Positions 54,605 to 63,567 of a DNA stretch of 64,000 bases are shown here, piece after piece; the stretch's first letter is position 1, and each line of letters begins with the position of its first letter. This DNA comes from Planctomycetota bacterium (lineage in GTDB: Bacteria; Planctomycetota; GCA-2746535), in the NCBI GenBank assembly GCA_002746535.1, contig NVWA01000001.1:1-64000 (forward strand). The letters run 5' to 3'. The translations under genes and the position numbers were made by a program. The notes under the pieces were generated by a model that was not told where the DNA came from, ran no database searches, and saw nothing but the letters and a program-made list of their open reading frames with translations.

Positions 54605-55768
54605 TTGTTAAAAGTAGGAATTATAGGTGTATCAGGTTTTGGCAATGTGCATTATTTAGATATTTTGCATCATGTCGAGCTAGGAAAGATGAAAGTAATT
54701 GCAGCGACAATTATAAATCAAGATGAAGAAGCTGAAAAGTGTGAGAAGCTTATATCTTTAGGGTGTCAGCTATTTACTGATTACTTAACGATGTTAGAAG
54801 AGTTTGGGTCTGATATGGATTTGTGTTTTATTCCTACCGGAATCCCTTTTCATGCTCCTATGTCAATTGCAGCAGTAGAAAATGGGGTTAATGTTTTGGT
54901 TGAGAAACCTGTTGCTCCAACAATGAAAGATTTAGAAAATATGAAAAGTGCGGAAAAAAAATCTGGAAAGTTTATTGCTGTTGGTTTTCAAGATATTTAT
55001 TCTAAAACAATTTACTCCATTAAAGAAAAAATTCTAAATAATATCATTGGTAATGTAGAGAGTATAAGGAGTCATTGTATTAGAGGTAGACCAAGAAGTT
55101 ATTACGATAGAAACGCTTGGGCCGGGAAAGTTGAATCTAATGGCAATTTGGTTTATGATTCACCTTTTAATAACGCATTTGCGCATCATTTAAATTGTAT
55201 ATTATTTTTAGGCGGGAAAGAGTTAGAGAAATCTGTTGTGCCAATAGATGTTTCAGCGGAACTATATCGTGCAAATGATATTGAAAGTTGTGATACGGCT
55301 TCATTATTGATGAATACTGAAGAAGGTCCAAATATAGGTTTTTTCACTACACATGCCTGCAGAACTGACTCAATCCAAACTAGTAAGATATATGGTAATA
55401 AAGGAACCATTACTTGGGTTCATGGCGATTCTTATACGATAGAACTTTTTGAAGGTAAGACGGAAGTTATTAAGGAGTATCCGTTTTCTAGATCAATGAT
55501 AATTGATGCTTTAGATAAAAAAATAAATGGTGAAGACTCATTAATATGCAGTTTAGCTATTGCTGGAGCACATACAACAGTGGTGGAAAAAGCATTTAAA
55601 TATTGTGAAATTAAAACAATTGATAAGCAATTTTACAACAAAATTGAAGAGAATGAAAGTTCTAGAGTAGCAATTGATGATATAGAATCAATATTAAAAG
55701 AGTGTTTTAATGATGGTTGTCATATTAGCGATGTAAATAATAAATGGGCAAATAAACTGAAATCATAA
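54605..55768 (+). CDS. Gfo/Idh/MocA-family oxidoreductase
   Basis: The 387-residue protein starts at TTG (AAGGAA upstream) with a Rossmann fold (LKVGIIGVSGFGNVHYLDI) and the family sequence NVLVEKPVAPTMKDLENM, containing the typical EKP motif. The C-terminal half is the beta-sheet substrate domain. Such enzymes oxidise or reduce sugars with NAD(P). It follows the sulfatase by 40 bases and probably works with it on a sulfated sugar. Substrate unknown. Its end overlaps the 3' end of hflX (opposite strand) by six bases. Confidence 0.83.
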   Translation: MLKVGIIGVSGFGNVHYLDILHHVELGKMKVIAATIINQDEEAEKCEKLISLGCQLFTDYLTMLEEFGSDMDLCFIPTGIPFHAPMSIAAVENGVNVLVEKPVAPTMKDLENMKSAEKKSGKFIAVGFQDIYSKTIYSIKEKILNNIIGNVESIRSHCIRGRPRSYYDRNAWAGKVESNGNLVYDSPFNNAFAHHLNCILFLGGKELEKSVVPIDVSAELYRANDIESCDTASLLMNTEEGPNIGFFTTHACRTDSIQTSKIYGNKGTITWVHGDSYTIELFEGKTEVIKEYPFSRSMIIDALDKKINGEDSLICSLAIAGAHTTVVEKAFKYCEIKTIDKQFYNKIEENESSRVAIDDIESILKECFNDGCHISDVNNKWANKLKS

Positions 55769-57040
55769 TTTTTTTTCATATTCTATATTTCTAGAACAGA
55801 TTTGTTCAAAGATAGATTTTTCACATTCGAGTTTATAATTTATATATTCACCATCATAACTTTTGTCAAGAATTTTTGTTTTTGTATCTATTAAAACAAT
55901 TATTTTCCCAGCACCTGCATGAACTTTAATATTTTCCACTTTTCTATTTGCAGTTGCTTGCTTTATAATTTCATTTTTAAAAAATTCAAAATTATTAAGA
56001 TCTGTAGCACTTATAAAAATAGCCTCTGGATATCTTTCTTTTAATTTTTCAATTGTTTGAATATCCTCAACAAGATCTATTTTATTGAATACAAGAATGG
56101 TTGGAATTTTAGAGAACTTCATTTCTTTTAAGACTAGATTTACAGCCATGATTTGATTTTGTGGTTTAGGATCTGAGGCATCAACTATGTGTAATAATAA
56201 TTTTGCATGCATGGCTTCAAGTAATGTGGCTTTGAATGATGCAACTAGGTGATGTGGAAGATCTCTAACAAAACCTACTGTATCTGTTAGGTAAACTTCT
56301 AAGTCTTGCTCTAATTGTACTTTTCTTGTGGTAGTATCTAGTGTTGCAAATAATTTATCTGCGATGTAGGTATCTAAGCCTGTGAAAGCCTTTAATATTG
56401 TCGATTTGCCTGAATTCGTATAACCTATTAGTGATATGTTAAAGTTATCATCTCTGGTCTCTATCTCACGCTCTTTTCTCTCAGAAATTTGATTTAATTT
56501 CTGTTGAATTTCATGTATTTTTTTATTTATTATTTGTTTATCGGTTTCTAATTGAGTTTCTCCAGGCCCTTTCATTCCAATGCCACCTTGAATTCTGGAT
56601 AGGTGGGTCCACATCCTTTTCAATCGTGGCATGGTATATTTCATTTGTGCTAACTGAACTTGTAGCTGAGATTGTTTTGTTGAAGCATGATTAACAAAAA
56701 TATCAATAATTAACTCTGAGCGATCAATAATTCTGCATTCTAATATTTTCTCAAGGTTTCTTGATTGTGATGGTGATAATTCATTATCGCAAATGATGAC
56801 ATCAGGTTTTAACTCTTCTACCTTTTCTTTTATTTCTTGAATTTTTCCTTTGCCAAAGAAAGTAGCTTTTTTGGGCAGAATCATCTTTTGTGTTATGCCA
56901 ATTAAGACTTCCGCACCAGCGGTTTTTGCTAATTGTCCTATTTCATCTAAAGGTGTTTCTTCTTTAATTGAGTATGGAAAAATCATACCTATTAAAATGG
57001 CACGTTCGGGTTTAAATGCTGTTTCGTGTAATTCTGACAT
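55763..57040 (-). CDS. hflX: GTPase HflX
   Basis: The 425-residue protein has the HflX N-terminal domain (LAKTAGAEVLIGITQKMILP, TFFGKGKIQEI, DNELSPSQSRNLEKIL), the linker GGIGMKGPGETQLETDK and the G domain (LIGYTNSGKST for G1, DTVGFVRDLP for G3, NKIDL for G4). HflX rescues stalled ribosomes after stress. Length is typical. No neighbour gene on the same strand lies close, so it seems monocistronic. Confidence 0.95.
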   Translation of the reverse strand: MSELHETAFKPERAILIGMIFPYSIKEETPLDEIGQLAKTAGAEVLIGITQKMILPKKATFFGKGKIQEIKEKVEELKPDVIICDNELSPSQSRNLEKILECRIIDRSELIIDIFVNHASTKQSQLQVQLAQMKYTMPRLKRMWTHLSRIQGGIGMKGPGETQLETDKQIINKKIHEIQQKLNQISERKEREIETRDDNFNISLIGYTNSGKSTILKAFTGLDTYIADKLFATLDTTTRKVQLEQDLEVYLTDTVGFVRDLPHHLVASFKATLLEAMHAKLLLHIVDASDPKPQNQIMAVNLVLKEMKFSKIPTILVFNKIDLVEDIQTIEKLKERYPEAIFISATDLNNFEFFKNEIIKQATANRKVENIKVHAGAGKIIVLIDTKTKILDKSYDGEYINYKLECEKSIFEQICSRNIEYEKKL

Positions 57041-57327
57041 AATTTTATTTATAATTATTTTTCAAAAGTTAAACAACCATTCTAATTCATAATTTAAAAA
57101 TAACATTGATTACGATTAAATATTTTTTTTTGATTTGGCTATAAAAAGGTTAATTTATGGATAATATTTTTTGATATAGAAATATTTATGATTTGCTAAT
57201 TTATTCAAAGTAAATTAAATCATTTTAATTTTTAGGTCCTATATTAAATTAGAACAATATTAGAATCTTGAAATTTCTTCACAATTACTGTATACTTGGA
57301 TTTGAACTTCGATTTGAGAGCCCATTT

Positions 57328-57732
57328 ATGGAAATGAATATTGATTTTAATAATACTGAGATTCAGGATCTTTCTTGTGTACTTTTAAAAGAGGCCCTTT
57401 TAAGTAAAAGAGCTTTTATTTGTGATGAATGTGAAGAAATTTATTTAAAAGAAAATAAGGCTTCAGTTCAAAGTAATAATATGGCTATTTGTGTCAATTG
57501 TGCCAAGGAAGTTTTGGACTCTCATAAGGATCAAACCAATGAAGAGGGTTATATTCAAAAACAAATTACCAGTATTATGGGAAAAATTTCTGATGCCGAG
57601 AAAGAATATAATGAACTAATTCAAGCTTCTCGCAAGGGAATTAGTTGGGAATCTGAAATTGAATCACGAAAAAATAGAATCCAATCCTTGAAACGTAATC
57701 TAAACGATTGGAAAAAGAAATCAAGCCATTAG
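57328..57732 (+). CDS. Small zinc-ribbon protein with C-terminal coiled coil
   Basis: I use the ATG at 57328 (GAGAG upstream) rather than the in-frame TTG 60 bases earlier, giving 134 residues. A CDEC...CVNC pair (near 35-65) suggests a zinc ribbon (FICDEC, then AICVNC). The rest is a helix-rich polar segment (SDAEKEYNELIQASRKG, then ESRKNRIQSLKRNLNDW) that likely forms a coiled coil. The function is unknown; it resembles small DksA-like or prefoldin-like proteins only loosely. Confidence 0.6.
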   Translation: MEMNIDFNNTEIQDLSCVLLKEALLSKRAFICDECEEIYLKENKASVQSNNMAICVNCAKEVLDSHKDQTNEEGYIQKQITSIMGKISDAEKEYNELIQASRKGISWESEIESRKNRIQSLKRNLNDWKKKSSH

Positions 57733-58125
57733 TTTCGATATGTAAATTAATATCGGCATAAATGATTTTGCATTAATAATTAATTTGGTATCTGATATTC
57801 TATCAGAGGTAGAAGAATTTTTATTTGAACTCTTTTTATGCATAAATAATTGAGTGTTAAGTTTGGCATACTATTTAACTTAAAATCGTATTTTAATAGT
57901 TTTGTGTACTAGAATTCTCCAATAATTAAACCTTTCAATTTATCCCAATTATTAGCTTACTTATTTCATTGAAGTCATTTATTTTTATAATACTAACTTA
58001 ATTTTTGGTCATTTTTACTCTATGTTGTGTGTATAGATGGCAAGTTTTTACTATATGTAGATAAGTGGGGATCTTTGTTAATACGGACGGAGTCCCTTAA
58101 TTTTTAAATTAGGATTATTTATTTT
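57733..58125 (+). promoter_or_regulatory. Leader/promoter region of the polysaccharide locus
   Basis: This 393-base gap holds no gene I can support. It has three short hairpins: CGATAT/ATATCG (57736-57755), possibly ending the previous gene; TCTGATA-TTC-TATCAGA (57791-57807); and GGAC-GGA-GTCC (58085-58095) followed by a T-rich run, which could act as an attenuator 30 bases before the first sugar gene. No JUMPstart/ops element is seen. The ribosome binding site is a weak AGGA 12 bases before the ATG. Confidence 0.45.
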
Positions 58126-59406
58126 ATGAGAAACATATCAGTGATCGGATTAGGATACGTTGGCTTACCAGTGGCAGTAGCATTTGGTGAATTGTCAAAA
58201 GTTGTTGGTTTTGATATCAACCAATTTCGCATAGATCGATTAAAAAATGGATTTGATGATACTCTTGAAGTTGAAACTGCTACCTTAAAAAAGTCCGATA
58301 TTCTTTTTACTAGCACAGCTATTGATTTAAAAAATGCTGATTTCCATATTATTGCAGTGCCTACACCTGTTGATAAGGCACACCGACCAGATCTTTCACC
58401 ACTAATTGGAGCATGCGAAGTACTTGGCCCTCAATTAAAAAAAGGTGATATAGTTGTTTTTGAATCAACGGTTTATCCAGGTGTCACAGAAGATGAATGT
58501 GCGCCAGTGTTAGAAAAATTATCTGGGTTAAAATCTGGAGTTGATTTTAAATTAGGGTATAGTCCGGAAAGAATTAATCCTGGAGATAAAGAACATACAT
58601 TCACAAAAATTATAAAAGTTGTTGCTGGTCAAGATGAAGAAAGTTTAAATATTATTGCAGATACATATTCAAGCGCGGTAGTTGCGGGTGTTTATAAAGC
58701 TTCTTCTATAAAAGTTGCTGAAGCTGCCAAGGTTATTGAAAATACGCAAAGAGATTTAAACATTGCATTAGTCAACGAGCTAGCAATTATTTTTGACAAG
58801 ATGGATATAGACACATTGGATGTATTGGAAGCTGCAGGAACTAAATGGAATTTTTTACCTTTTAGACCAGGCTTAGTAGGTGGGCATTGCATTGGTGTTG
58901 ATCCTTATTACTTGACATATAAATCGGAAATGATTGGTCATAAGCCAGAAGTGATTTTGTCTGGAAGAAGAATTAATGATAAAATGGGCAAGTTTATCGC
59001 TTACCGAACAATAAAAGAAATGATCAAGTTTGACTCTCGAGTTAAAAATTCAATTGTAACTATATTAGGTTTAACATTTAAAGAAAATTGTCCGGATTTA
59101 AGAAATTCAAAAGTTGTTGATATTATAAAAGAATTAAAAGAGTTTGGAGTTCAGATTCAAATATATGATCCTCTTATTTCTAAAGAAGATGCAAAAAAAT
59201 ATTATGACTTGGAAATTGTAGAGGAATTTGAAAATCTTGAAAAAGCTGAAGCTCTTATTTTAGCTGTTCCACACAGTCATTTTCTTAGTTGGGATTTATC
59301 TAAGTTTAAAGAATTATTATTAGATAACCCAATTATAATGGATGTGAAATCCTGTTTGAATAAACAGGAATGTAAAAAAGAAAACATTCATTTATGGCGA
59401 TTGTAA
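58126..59406 (+). CDS. Nucleotide-sugar dehydrogenase, TviB/WbpO-like (UDP-HexNAc 6-dehydrogenase)
   Basis: The 426 residues start with the NAD-binding ISVIGLGYVGLPVAVAFGE and continue with VPTPVDKAHRPDLSP, FESTVYPGVTEDECAPVLE, GYSPERINPGDKEHTF and the catalytic cysteine in VGGHCIGVDPYYLTYK. The last is typical of TviB/WbpO-type enzymes, which oxidise UDP-N-acetylhexosamine to its uronic acid. The following epimerase and WbpD-like acetyltransferase fit an acidic amino-sugar pathway. First gene of the locus. Confidence 0.88.
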   Translation: MRNISVIGLGYVGLPVAVAFGELSKVVGFDINQFRIDRLKNGFDDTLEVETATLKKSDILFTSTAIDLKNADFHIIAVPTPVDKAHRPDLSPLIGACEVLGPQLKKGDIVVFESTVYPGVTEDECAPVLEKLSGLKSGVDFKLGYSPERINPGDKEHTFTKIIKVVAGQDEESLNIIADTYSSAVVAGVYKASSIKVAEAAKVIENTQRDLNIALVNELAIIFDKMDIDTLDVLEAAGTKWNFLPFRPGLVGGHCIGVDPYYLTYKSEMIGHKPEVILSGRRINDKMGKFIAYRTIKEMIKFDSRVKNSIVTILGLTFKENCPDLRNSKVVDIIKELKEFGVQIQIYDPLISKEDAKKYYDLEIVEEFENLEKAEALILAVPHSHFLSWDLSKFKELLLDNPIIMDVKSCLNKQECKKENIHLWRL

Positions 59407-59422
59407 AGAGGGGGTATTTTCA

Positions 59423-60436
59423 ATGATACTTGTAACTGGTGCTGCTGGATTTATAGGATTTCATTTATCCAAAAAATTATTAGAAAATGATCATGAGGTC
59501 GTGGGTTATGATTGCATTAATGACTATTATGATGTGGCTCTAAAAAATGATCGACTGGAAATTTTAAAAAAATTCAAGAATTTTAATTTTTTAAAAGGTT
59601 CATTAGAAAATAATGATGAATTAAATAATTTATTCAATAAGTATGATATTGATTATGTTGTAAATTTAGCAGCTCAAGCAGGAGTCCGATATAGTTTAGA
59701 AAACCCTAGTGCATATATTCAAAGCAATCTTGTAGGTTTTGCAAATGTTCTAGAAGCTTGTCGTCATAATAAAGTTAAAAATTTAGTTTATGCTTCTACG
59801 AGTTCTGTATATGGTTTAAATGAAAACATGCCTTTTAGAGAATGTGATTCTGTCAATCATCCATTGACACTATACGCTGCGACCAAAAAATCTAATGAAA
59901 TGATGGCGCATTCTTATTCAAATTTATTTAATATTCCAACTACAGGGCTTAGATTTTTTACTGTTTATGGCCCTTGGGGTAGACCTGATATGGCTTTGTT
60001 TCTTTTTACTAAAGCAATGGTCAACAACGAACCAATTAATGTTTTTAATAATGGAAATATGATCAGAGATTTCACTTATGTTGAAGATATAGTCGAAGGC
60101 GTATCAAGAGTTCTTTTTAAACCAGCAGAACCTATAGATTCATTTGATTTAAAAGATCCCAGACCAGATGGCAGTACAGCGCCCTATAGAATTTTCAATA
60201 TTGGAAATCAACAACCTGTTAAATTGATGGATTATATAAAAGAAATAGAACGAAATTTAGGACTAAAAGCAAAAATTAATTTCATGCCTATGCAAGATGG
60301 TGATGTACCAGCTACTCAATCAGATACAAGTTCCCTTAAAGATTGGGTGGATTATCAACCATTAACTTTAATAGATGAGGGCATTAGGCGTTTTATTGAT
60401 TGGTATAAAGAATATTATTCGGTGGATATAAAATGA
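59423..60436 (+). CDS. NAD-dependent nucleotide-sugar epimerase (CapI/UDP-glucuronate 4-epimerase-like)
   Basis: The 337-residue SDR has the nucleotide motif GAAGFIGFHLSKKLLENDHEVV, AAQAGVRYSLENPSAYIQSN, the serine in ASTSSVYG and the YAATKKSNE active site (Tyr and Lys). FFTVYGPWGRPDMALF is typical of UDP-glucuronate 4-epimerases. Together with the upstream dehydrogenase it probably epimerises a UDP-uronic acid. GGGGG upstream is a good ribosome binding site. It overlaps the next gene by four bases (ATGA). Confidence 0.86.
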   Translation: MILVTGAAGFIGFHLSKKLLENDHEVVGYDCINDYYDVALKNDRLEILKKFKNFNFLKGSLENNDELNNLFNKYDIDYVVNLAAQAGVRYSLENPSAYIQSNLVGFANVLEACRHNKVKNLVYASTSSVYGLNENMPFRECDSVNHPLTLYAATKKSNEMMAHSYSNLFNIPTTGLRFFTVYGPWGRPDMALFLFTKAMVNNEPINVFNNGNMIRDFTYVEDIVEGVSRVLFKPAEPIDSFDLKDPRPDGSTAPYRIFNIGNQQPVKLMDYIKEIERNLGLKAKINFMPMQDGDVPATQSDTSSLKDWVDYQPLTLIDEGIRRFIDWYKEYYSVDIK

Positions 60437-61083
60437 GTAAAAAAGAATTTTTTGCACATGAGTCTAGTTATATAGACACGCCAAGTCAAATTGGTAATGG
60501 GACAACCATATGGCATTTCTGCCATATCATGAAAGACGTTATTATCGGTGAAGAATGTAATTTTGGTCAAAATGTATTTATAGGTGAACAAGTTAGTATT
60601 GGTAATAATGTGAAGGTTCAAAATAACGTTTCCATTTATACAGGTACTATAATCGAAGATAATGTCTTTTTAGGTCCATCATGTGTTTTGACTAATGTTT
60701 CAAATCCAAGGTCTGAAGTAAATAGAAAAACACTTTACGAAGAAACACTTATTAAAAAAGGGGCCTCGATTGGTGCGAATGCTACTATTGTTTGTGGTAA
60801 AACTATTGGTCGATTTGCCTTTGTGGCTGCTGGCTGTGTAGTTACAAATGATATTCCTGATTATGGCTTATATATGGGCGTTCCTGGGAAACAATTTGGC
60901 TGGATTTCTCGACATGGACATCCAATGAAGAAAAAAGATGAAGAAGGTTTCTTTGTATGTCCTGAATCCAAATTTAAATATATGGAAGAAAATGGTCATT
61001 TAAAATGTATTGATTTAGATGAAGACTCAGAGCTTCCTGAATTGCTTAGGGGAAGTACAAAAAGATATAGGGATTTTAAATAA
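60433..61083 (+). CDS. Hexapeptide-repeat acetyltransferase, WbpD/WlbB-like
   Basis: The 216 residues contain left-handed beta-helix hexapeptide repeats (IGEECNFGQNVFIG, IGNNVKVQNNVSIY) and the family sequence VTNVSNPRSEV, then KTIGRFAFVAAGCVVTNDIP, and GWISRHGHPM. The last is typical of WbpD-type acetyltransferases, which N-acetylate the 3-amino group of a UDP-2-acetamido-3-amino uronic acid. The oxidoreductase and aminotransferase that make its substrate (WbpB/WbpE types) are not in the window. The C-terminal tail (CPESKFKYMEENGHLKCIDL) fits as well. Confidence 0.85.
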   Translation: MSKKEFFAHESSYIDTPSQIGNGTTIWHFCHIMKDVIIGEECNFGQNVFIGEQVSIGNNVKVQNNVSIYTGTIIEDNVFLGPSCVLTNVSNPRSEVNRKTLYEETLIKKGASIGANATIVCGKTIGRFAFVAAGCVVTNDIPDYGLYMGVPGKQFGWISRHGHPMKKKDEEGFFVCPESKFKYMEENGHLKCIDLDEDSELPELLRGSTKRYRDFK

Positions 61084-61206
61084 GTACATAAGTTAGTCGT
61101 CTACTCTCTTTAAAATGTTCCACATCCTTACTGTCTATTCTGTAATATTATTATGACGACATAAGATCACATAAATTGTACATACATAATTTATTTTGGC
61201 TGAACT

Positions 61207-62469
61207 GTGAAAAAAAGAGTGCTTCTAATATTTACGGAAAAATTTTCTCAGAATATTATTGAGTCGAATCAGTTAATAGAAGAGTTGAAATTAAAATTTG
61301 AATTATTGATTCTTGATAGTCAAAATTTTCCAAAACGAAATATTTTTGTGAATAAATTAAGTCAGGTTTTTAAAAAAATATTGAAATTTAGATTTTCAGA
61401 AATCAACTCTTTTAAGAAGCATTTATTAGAGAAAAAATATGCTAACATTATTAAATACAATTCATTTGAGACAGTAAGCTCTAGATTCGGATTTCCATTT
61501 CCTAAGAGCCAATTCTTGTATAACTTAGTAAATAAATTATTTCATAAAATTCCATGTTATTTAAAATTTCCAAAGACGGATTTAATACTAATGGCAGGTA
61601 TCCAGAATGAAATGGCTCAATGTGTTCTTAATAAATTCAAAAATAAGGACATACCAATTATTACCATACTCAACAGTTGGGAGCAATTAACAACTAATGG
61701 CCCAGTGCTAAATAATAAAAACATTAAAAAATATTTAGTACGTGGAAATGCTCAGAAAGATGAATTAATTAAATTTCATAGAATTAATGAGAATATGATT
61801 AAAATTATTGGGAGCTTACAATTTGATTTATTACATCAAATTAAAAAAGAACATACCGATATCAAAGATTTATTTAAAACAATTAAAGAGATAGTTATCT
61901 TTCTGCCTGCTAGTGATGCAGAGGACGGGTTCTGTGAACCAGATGTGATTATGGCGATAATAGAAATATTTGATTCCAAAGATATTAAATATTCTGTTGT
62001 TATAAGGCCTTATCCTAATGATAAGACTTTTTATGATAGATATCAAAAAGTAATAAATAATAAACATGTATTAATTAATGAGATTGATGATGACTTTAAA
62101 ACAGACAGAAAAAATTTAGCTTTGATTCTTAAGCATTGCACTTTTGTTCTTTGCGGGCCAGGAGCCATAATGGTCGAAGCAATGTTTTTTAGAAAACAAA
62201 TATTATTTTTAGCGATTGAAAATAGATTTGGATTCGAAAATGTAAATATTGCTAAAGAAAGATATTTCACGGATCATTATGAAAATATAATTAAACACAA
62301 TTCTGGCTATCTTGTAACCTCCTTTATTGAGCTTAGGGCGAATATAGAACAAATATTAATTGGAGATGATATTAAGATAAAAGGGCAAAGAAGAGTCTTG
62401 GGTGAGCAGATAGCCCATTTAGATGGATTGGCCTGGAATAGGGCTATGAATGAAATTGTACAACTTTAA
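61207..62469 (+). CDS. GT-B-like surface-polysaccharide protein, unknown specificity
   Basis: The 420-residue protein starts at a GTG and is Lys-rich. IFLPASDAEDGFCEPDVIM, VVIRPYPNDKTFY and LCGPGAIMVEAMFFRKQI resemble the second domain of GT-B enzymes such as CDP-glycerol or UDP-sugar glycosyltransferases. Its N-terminus lacks a clear donor motif. It probably transfers a residue to a surface glycan. It begins 123 bases after the acetyltransferase, so may have its own ribosome binding site but is likely in the same transcript. Confidence 0.55.
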   Translation: MKKRVLLIFTEKFSQNIIESNQLIEELKLKFELLILDSQNFPKRNIFVNKLSQVFKKILKFRFSEINSFKKHLLEKKYANIIKYNSFETVSSRFGFPFPKSQFLYNLVNKLFHKIPCYLKFPKTDLILMAGIQNEMAQCVLNKFKNKDIPIITILNSWEQLTTNGPVLNNKNIKKYLVRGNAQKDELIKFHRINENMIKIIGSLQFDLLHQIKKEHTDIKDLFKTIKEIVIFLPASDAEDGFCEPDVIMAIIEIFDSKDIKYSVVIRPYPNDKTFYDRYQKVINNKHVLINEIDDDFKTDRKNLALILKHCTFVLCGPGAIMVEAMFFRKQILFLAIENRFGFENVNIAKERYFTDHYENIIKHNSGYLVTSFIELRANIEQILIGDDIKIKGQRRVLGEQIAHLDGLAWNRAMNEIVQL

Positions 62470-62493
62470 AAGTATAGCAATTAACTTAATAAT

Positions 62494-63567
62494 ATGGTGA
62501 ATTTTTTTTATGTGAACAATATTAATACTCTTGCTAAAACTGCAAGAGCAAGGCAGGTCTATGAAAATGATTCTGTTTTAAAGAAAATATTTTCAAGCCA
62601 TTATCAATCGTTATTACCAGACGATATGTTCTTGACTAGAATTATAAAATCAGATTCAAGTTTAATTAGAAAGGTATTGTTTTTTTTATTCTTCTTAATT
62701 AAGTTATCTTCCTTGGATAAAAAATTCTATGTCTACTCAAGGAATTTATATTTACTTGAAGTTGCTAGAAAGAAGGGATTTAAAACTGTATGGGAAGCTC
62801 ATGATTTGCCACAAGGAAGAAATAAAGACTCACTCACAAATCTATCTCAATCATCATACTTTGTTGCTATTTCAAATGCATTAAAAAATAAAATATCAGA
62901 GGTTTACAGTATTCCTTTGACGAATATTTTAGTTGCTCATGATGGAGTAGACTTAACATCTTACGATAAATTTAGAGATTTAAATAAAGTTGATTTGAGA
63001 AATCAATTAGGTTTGCCCATTGATAAAAAAATAATTATGCACACAGGTTCTTTATTTAGAAATAGAGGAGTTGAACTTTTCGGAGTAGTGTTAGAAGAAT
63101 TAAGCGATTATATATTTGTTCAAGTAGGTGGATCCAATAAAGATGTAACATTTTGGAAGAAATACTTCAATAAATATTCTAATATAATTTTTATAGAGCA
63201 TCAGGAAGTTCAAAAATTAATTAAGTATCAACTGAGTTCGGATCTATTGTTTTATATGACGTCAAAGAATTCACCCATTTATTGGTGTACTAGTCCAATG
63301 AAGGCCTTTGAATATCTTGGATGTGGAATACCAATTATAGCTAGTAACATTGGATCATTGTCTGAAATATTTAATGAAACAAATTCTGTAACTTTTGATT
63401 CCTCTGATCAAAATAGTTTGATAAATGCTTTGCAGTTTGTTGGAAAAAATAAAGATGAAATTGAAAAAAGATCAAAACAAGCTCTTGTAGATGTTAGAAA
63501 TGATTTTACATGGGAAATTCGAGCAAACAAAATCAAAATATTTTTAGAAAGTTGTAGTAATCATTAG
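62494..63567 (+). CDS. Family 4-type glycosyltransferase (GT-B)
   Basis: The 357-residue protein has an N-terminal domain with WEAHDLPQGRNKDS and a C-terminal nucleotide-sugar domain: IIMHTGSLFRNRGVELF, then MKAFEYLGCGIPIIASNIGSLSEIF, the E-x7-E region of GT4. It likely adds a sugar in building the surface glycan. It starts 24 bases after the previous gene. Its TAG stop overlaps the GTG start of the next gene by one base (TAGTG). Confidence 0.8.
   Translation: MVNFFYVNNINTLAKTARARQVYENDSVLKKIFSSHYQSLLPDDMFLTRIIKSDSSLIRKVLFFLFFLIKLSSLDKKFYVYSRNLYLLEVARKKGFKTVWEAHDLPQGRNKDSLTNLSQSSYFVAISNALKNKISEVYSIPLTNILVAHDGVDLTSYDKFRDLNKVDLRNQLGLPIDKKIIMHTGSLFRNRGVELFGVVLEELSDYIFVQVGGSNKDVTFWKKYFNKYSNIIFIEHQEVQKLIKYQLSSDLLFYMTSKNSPIYWCTSPMKAFEYLGCGIPIIASNIGSLSEIFNETNSVTFDSSDQNSLINALQFVGKNKDEIEKRSKQALVDVRNDFTWEIRANKIKIFLESCSNH

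Noticed and set aside
57190-57221. AT-rich inverted repeat (GATTT, AATTTA / TAAATT, AAATC) before the zinc-ribbon gene
   Set aside because: Such symmetry is common in sequence this AT-rich, and no promoter or T-run supports a role.
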